A stretch of 64,000 bases of DNA from Pinus tabuliformis (lineage: Eukaryota; Streptophyta; Pinopsida; Pinales; Pinaceae): positions 728,908,300-728,972,299 of the forward strand of contig CM062812.1 in the NCBI GenBank assembly GCA_031772625.1, in the 5' to 3' direction. Shown one piece after another: positions 58,303 through 64,000 of this stretch (position 1 is its first letter; every line of letters starts with the position of its first letter). The position numbers and the translations under genes are program-made. A model generated the notes under the pieces. That model worked only from the letters and a program-made list of their open reading frames with translations, did not search any database and was not told where the DNA came from.

Positions 58303-59919
58303 ATAAAAAAAATTTGGTTTGATATGAAGAGAAAAAGAACAAATATCTCTATACATACCAAGGGTTTCTTTCACCGCACAAATAAACTTTATCCTGCAGT
58401 CCTACATTCCACAAGACAGGACTCCAAATCAAGTGTTGTAGTTATTACAGATGCCGAGAACCAGAAAATAGAACACCAAATGATAAAGTGGGAAGAGTTG
58501 TGTTTCCCTGAGAATTGGGTAGTTGATATACCCAAAACTCCCAAAATGAAAAGTATAACTTATGCTCAAATAAAAGAAAATTCTTCCTCTAATATCTTAT
58601 CCTTTCCAAGACATTCTACTCTTCGCAGACAGAAAAAAAAAATAAAAAAAATAAATAAATAAATAAATAAATAAATAAAATAAAAGAAAAAAGGGTGGAA
58701 GAATACAGAAGCTCACAACCCATTTCCTCTAAAGCAACCACTGCAGTTTCATCATCTGCTTGTACAAATTGTGTCCATACCAAGTTGTTTGATCTTGCTC
58801 AATTTTTTTCTTTCTAAGTTAGTAGTCAAATGCCGTGTTGTCAATCATTGGTTGACTTACAATCTCTTGTACATATTGGCATTCATGAAAACCACAACCC
58901 TAGAATGGGTGAAGCACCATCAACCATGTTGAAAAATTCTTGTCCAAATCCCAAATGCAGCGACATTTCATTCCATCATGATACTATCTTAGTAATGCAT
59001 GAACTCCCATCCCTACAAAATGAGAACCCAAGGCCAATAGAAATGGTTAGCAAAATGAGACCGCTTGGTATGTCCAAATGTGGACTTGGATGTCTAGAAC
59101 AGATGGATGATCTCATTCCATCTAGTCCATTTCAAAACCCTATACCAAATGACTGCAAAAAGCCATCTAAGCTAGAGATGTATAAATTCTTTACTATTAT
59201 GGAAGGCTGTCCAAATAAAAAAGTTGACATAGAATGGATGAAAAGAATGTTAAATTGGGAATTATTCACTCATCCAGATGCCAAAATATTCAATATGACG
59301 ACATCCCCAGAAGAGAAGACAAATCTCTCATTAAGCTAGAAATAATATATGGATCAAAAAAATTCATGGATTTATTTCTATGGATGGAAGAGGAAAGAAG
59401 AAAATATGGATGTAAAAATGATATCTGCAAAATCCTCTTCCTCCTCTTCAAAACATCAGTGGAAAACCAGTGATGGCACAAAGATTCAATCATCTTCTAC
59501 TTTTCCTCAACATAAAGGAATCATCCTTGGAGACACATGAAAAGTCGCTAGAGGAGTACCTTTAGTCGTAATAGATGACTATCCTTTAGGGATTGATGTA
59601 AGAGTACAAAAATTCAGCGAGAAAATAATTTGGACTAATACTGCCATGAAAGGATTAGCAGTACATTCAATAGAAACTAGTGCACAAAAGGAACAATTAG
59701 ACTGTTTACAAGTTTTTGTAAATAGTGTAAATAAAATCATGAATGAGTTTCAATTTTCTGTTTCTACTATATAAAGCTTTGTTCAGGAAAGTTATAATGA
59801 AGCAAAGACATTGTCAGCAAAAATAAATAGTCAGTTTGAAGAAATAGAAAGTGAAGTTCATAAAGGATTTGTTTTAACCAAGGGAAAAGATTGAAGACCT
59901 TTCCTCAAAGTTTGAAAAA

Positions 59920-61260
59920 ATGTCTTTAACAAATAAATACAAGGAGATCCCTTCTTCTCTATTATTTAGCCATCATGTGCCAATACATTATATCCAGAAG
60001 ACTGTAGATAAATTGCCTAGTTTGTTTCCAAAAGAAAAAATAAAAAAAACAGAATCCTCATATGATTCTCATCTTTTTCCGGTCGATGAACCACTACCCA
60101 ACCAATACTCCAAGTATTCTACCCCTGATTTGAGTGATAAAAGAAAATTTCCTGAGTCCCACACCTTTTTCACTGACACCCATAAAGAATGGAACATTGA
60201 TAACTTATGCTCATGAAAAATAAGGCAAATGATTCATCAAATGTTCACAGAATATAAATTTATGTGCATGAGGGGAAAAATTGAAGTAGAATCTTGTAAG
60301 ACATTGATTTGGTGTTTTATTACTACCCTTCAGAGATGGTGGGAAGAAGAACCATCTCCAACAGTTGTAGACAAAATGGCAGAAGAAACAATTAAATATG
60401 AAGCATTTCATATTGTACATAATGAAGATGGGAATCCATAAAATAACATAATAGCTGCGCTGACATCATCCATCCTTGAGTATTGGTGTGGTGCAGAGAC
60501 AAAGATTTCAAAAAAACATTTCTCAGTTTTAATGAATCTCAAATGCAAAAAGATGTCCCAATATGAAGATTTTAATAGGGCTTGGGTTGAGAGAATTTAT
60601 GAAGTAAAAGAGAGCAAAAATATTTTATGGAAACAAGCATGTCTTACTGCTCTTCCTTCCAAAGTTGTAGATTTCTTAAAGATTCAAGAATTATTTCAAA
60701 ATCCCTATGAATCTTATACTTGGCGAGATATATAGAACCTCATAACTAAAGCTATGGTAGGATTCTGTACAAGCATGAAAGTGAACAAATCCATAGAAAA
60801 ATTGTCCAATTTGTTTGATAGCATATCTATTTGTAATACATATGGTCTATCAATAGATGATCCAATGGTACACAGGAAAACAATGAAAAATTCCATAAAG
60901 AAAATTTCAAAAAGAAAAATGGATTATTCTGCCAAGCCCCAGAGATCCAGAAAAAAATAAAAAGGATATTACAAAAGTATTCCCAAAACCCACTATTTTG
61001 GTCCTTAAGATATTCATTTTAGGGCACATAAGCAAGAGGTTTGGAATAAATCACCTTTTGGTTATGTGGAAAAAAGGGGCATACTTAAGATAATTTCCCA
61101 CAAGGATAATAATCAAAATTACACAACGGGAAAAAATCATAGGAACTCGTTAAGGAATACCAACAAGATAGACAAAGAAGACAAGAAAGGAAACCACTAG
61201 TCCAAATTCAATGTTACAAATGTGGTTATGAATTCCATAAAGCTTAAAATTTTCCTAATA
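59920..61260 (+). pseudogene. Capsid-type region, copy 2
   Basis: Parallels 52160-53510, including YEDFNRAWVERIYEVK, a Lys-rich tail, and a CYKCGYEFHKA knuckle context near 61218. Fossil. Confidence 0.75.
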
Positions 61261-62674
61261 TTCACATGAAATAAGAAGTACATGTTTTGGGAAAAAACTA
61301 TCTTGACTCTACAAAAACTTTGAGTTTCAGTATTTCTGATTCAGAATCCACAGATGATCATGATGCAATTTTTCTTGTTGACTATTGTAGATGCACAAAC
61401 TCAGAAAATTGTCATCCGAGTAGCTCGCCATGTTATAGATATAGTTCTGAAGAAGAGCTTGTATTACAACATAAATTAAAAATATATATGGCTCATATTT
61501 CTGACGACGAAGAAGCCAAGGCCTTAGCAGGAATCAAAATGCTTCCTGAAGGAGAGATGAAAGAAAAGCTGATGGAAACATTCCAGTAGACCATGCCTAA
61601 GAGCCAAGGTTCTACGTGAACCCCTACAACCAAAGGTACTCCCTCAAAATCCATCTTTGTTGATGCTTCATATGAGAAGAATACTAATTCATTTCAAACA
61701 AACCATAAGAAAGATAAATAAAGAGTTCTTACAATTAATGACGTCAGTCAAGAGAAAAAAATATGAAAAAGGAAATCAGCAAAATTAAAGCTCAAGTTAC
61801 CAGATAAGAAAAGGGAAAAATTAAGAAAGAAAAAGAAGATATTATACAAGAACATCATTGGGTATCATAACAAAACCCTTTTTTAAGAAAGAATTCAAAT
61901 ATAGATACTTATCAGGTTAAATCAGATGACATCTCAGGGCTAAACAATATGAAAATTATAACAGTCCAACACCAAAAATATCATGTTATGCTCAAATTTA
62001 AAATTCAAGGTGAAGCATTTACTCTAGAGACTATTGGATACAGGGGCAGACATAAATGTATTAAATAAAAAACTAATTCCTGCTAAATATCAGACTAAGG
62101 AAAGAAGAGAAGTCATAGGGCTAGGAACAGAAGAATACAACTTTTAGTACGAAGTTCCTAAAGTCACCATTTGTTTAGAAAATTACTACATAAATAGTAA
62201 ATTTGCGGTAGGAAGCATCATAGTAGACTGTATTTTGGGAAATCCATTCTTAGTAGCCGTTGAACCCCACGGTTCAACAAGATTAGATGTTGGTCGATCT
62301 GGATATTATATCTTTGACCAAAATTGAGAAGAGTATTTACAATCTATCTCATTGCCTTTTGTCTCAACTCCAAGGATTTCAACTATGGTCCAAGCCATGT
62401 AAGAATTGGGTCACTCTGAAAAGTGTCTGGAAGAGCTCAAAGACCTAAAATCCCATCTTAATACTGATGAAGGATTGAGACAAGCTATACTCATAAGAAA
62501 AATAGAAGATTTGTTAAATGTTGTGTCGAAGAACCCAACGCTTTTTGGCACATAAAACAACATTTTGTAGAACTACTTTACAAAACTGAATATATAGGAA
62601 AATCATGTAGTATTAGAGCCATCACAATGAATTAAGAATACATAAAGCTCTTCCAAAGATAAATACAAGATCTT

Positions 62675-63226
62675 TTGAAAATATTGTTAATAAGGGAATC
62701 TAACAGTCCTTGGAACTATTACGGATTCTATATGAATAAGATCTTTGAACATATTAGGAGAGTACATATATTGGTAATAAAATATAGGCCACTTAATAAT
62801 GTTCTGGCTGGTGATACTTATCCCATTCCATACAAAGGAATTCTAATAGCCAGAATTGCAGGAGCAAAGATATTTTCAAAATACAACATGAAGTCGGGTT
62901 TCTGGCAAGTATCAATCAAGTAAGAAGATTGATTCAAAACAATGTTCAGTGTCCCCTCACGACATTATGAATGGAATGATATGACTTTTGGACTCAAGCA
63001 TGCTCCTTCTAAGTTCCAAAAAGTCACTGATCAAGTTTTCACGCCATATTTTAATTGGCTAATTGTATATATTGATGATGTTTTAATCTTTTCCAAGTCC
63101 CTAGATGGACATTTTAAGCATGTATATAAATTCATTCATATAGTCAAGGACAATTCTTTAGTCCTAAGCAAGAGAAAGATGGATATCTTTCATACCAAGG
63201 TCGAATTCCTAGGAAATATCATTTAG
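62675..63226 (+). pseudogene. Reverse transcriptase region, copy 2
   Basis: Contains KYRPLNNVLAGDTYPIP, then FSKYNMKSGFWQVSIK, then FGLKHAPSKF and YIDDVLIFSKS at about 63068, parallel to copy 1. Fossil. Confidence 0.85.
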
Positions 63227-63424
63227 AAAACGACCAAATTGCTCTCCAACAACATGCGATTGCATTTATAGACAAATTCCTAAATGAAATAAAAGATAAG
63301 ACTCAAGTGCAACGGTAGGAAGTCTGAACTATGTTTGTAACTGTGCACAATACACAAAAATTTTGAACCATAGATTACAGAAGAATCCAAGACCTTCGAC
63401 CACAACACATACAACTGATTTCAA

Positions 63425-63777
63425 AAATAGTCAAATTCAACTCATTTCCATTTTAAGAATAAACCTTTACACCGTCCCTGCGTTAAAAAACAGAATCCTT
63501 CGACCCGCCGAACACCTATGCAAAAGGGGACCTCCTAACGCGTTACATTTACACCGTCCTTAACTTTAAAATGGTACGATTCTGAACGAGCGGATGCAAA
63601 AGGGGGACCTCCACACCTGTCAATTTTAAACCGTCAGCTTTGAAAAGGGACGATTCTCAATGAGCGGAGTACCTTTGCAACCTCGAAACGTCTCCGTAGT
63701 CGCTCCAATCGGCCAGCCACCTTTTGCAGAGAGATCACCCAATGTGTGGGCTCCTTTTTGCAAGGGACCCGTCGATC
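63425..63777 (+). repeat. Array X, copy 3: three ~80-bp units
   Basis: Units start at 63469, 63551 and 63629. Nearly identical to 33538-33889. It follows the truncated end of caulimovirid copy 2 without a gap. Confidence 0.88.
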
Positions 63778-64000
63778 GTTTTGGTTTTTTCTATAGTTTA
63801 AGGAATTCGATACCTATCTGGTTATTAATTATGAATTGTATTCTACTTAGGTATTCTGGTTTTTAACTATGAATTGTATTTGGGATATCAACTTATTTAG
63901 AATAGGGCAGCGACTGGATATAATCACAAATTTAAGTTGTTTGACAATTTCAGTGTTTCATGGGTTTTACAGATGCTGAATACATACATGAATTAAAAAC
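63778..64000 (+). promoter_or_regulatory. Start of a further caulimovirid-like promoter region, cut by the window end
   Basis: TATAGTTTAAGGAATTCG... onward matches 33905 onward at high identity and, more distantly, 56575 onward. What follows beyond 64000 is unknown. Confidence 0.8.

Larger units (their letters stand above)
57668..63424 (+). mobile_element. Endogenous caulimovirid, copy 2 (3'-truncated)
   Basis: Same order as copy 1: movement protein (57731-58302), linker (58324-59900), capsid-type region with knuckle remnants (59920-61260), acidic region (61287-61589), protease (about 62000-62140), RT (62675-63226). It stops at about 63420 in the RNase H entry and is joined directly to array X3, so the end of the genome is absent. 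An AAAT repeat lies at 58650-58680. Broken, with many breaks. Confidence 0.88.

Overview
The window is repeat-dominated DNA from a vascular plant nuclear genome. The evidence is Ty3-type LTR elements primed by initiator tRNA-Met, a caulimovirid (plant pararetrovirus) fossil, and exon fragments of plant-specific genes (galactan synthase GT92, LysM receptor kinase, TOPLESS, plastid-type GAPDH, ABCC transporter). The heavy load of old nested elements and the absence of any complete host gene fit a very large genome such as a conifer, but the sequence does not prove this. No rRNA, tRNA, CRISPR or bacterial-type operon was seen. Homology calls come from reading motifs by eye, and percent identities are eye estimates.

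Layout, left half. Positions 1-1862 hold a truncated minus-strand piece of retroelement family A. Positions 1863-5373 are AT-rich and without a recognisable gene. A plus-strand element D (about 5374-10118) is split by a young complete minus-strand Ty3/chromovirus-type element C (6183-8943, 333-bp LTRs, target duplication AGTTC) that carries one 504-residue chimeric frame. D's 3' LTR faces an inverted copy of itself (9523-10118 against 10757-11350). Positions 13140-19138 hold a GC-richer LTR-PBS-interior-LTR-PBS-protease/RT series (E). Positions 20481-32060 are a nest: element A (20732-26285, two 1660-bp LTRs, target duplication TGATC) sits inside the left LTR of the related older element B. 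Both lack RT and carry G-patch/zinc-knuckle reading frames.

Layout, right half. Positions 33538-34830 hold a stand-alone caulimovirid-like promoter region headed by a triple ~80-bp array. Positions 37081-38600 are a 1.5-kb polypurine (GA-rich) array. Positions 41005-47842 form an island of fragments from at least five unrelated host genes plus a scrap of LINE, edged by a 10-bp inverted repeat. Positions 48100-63424 hold a head-to-tail tandem of two broken caulimovirid genomes (unit 7694 bp, primer site to primer site). A second array-plus-promoter copy follows at 63425-64000.

No group of genes here works together as a pathway. The biology is that of mobile elements: chimeric non-autonomous elements with open frames, a G-patch-bearing retroelement family, a dispersed pararetroviral promoter module, and a multi-gene transduplication island. 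These are the best candidates for something undescribed.
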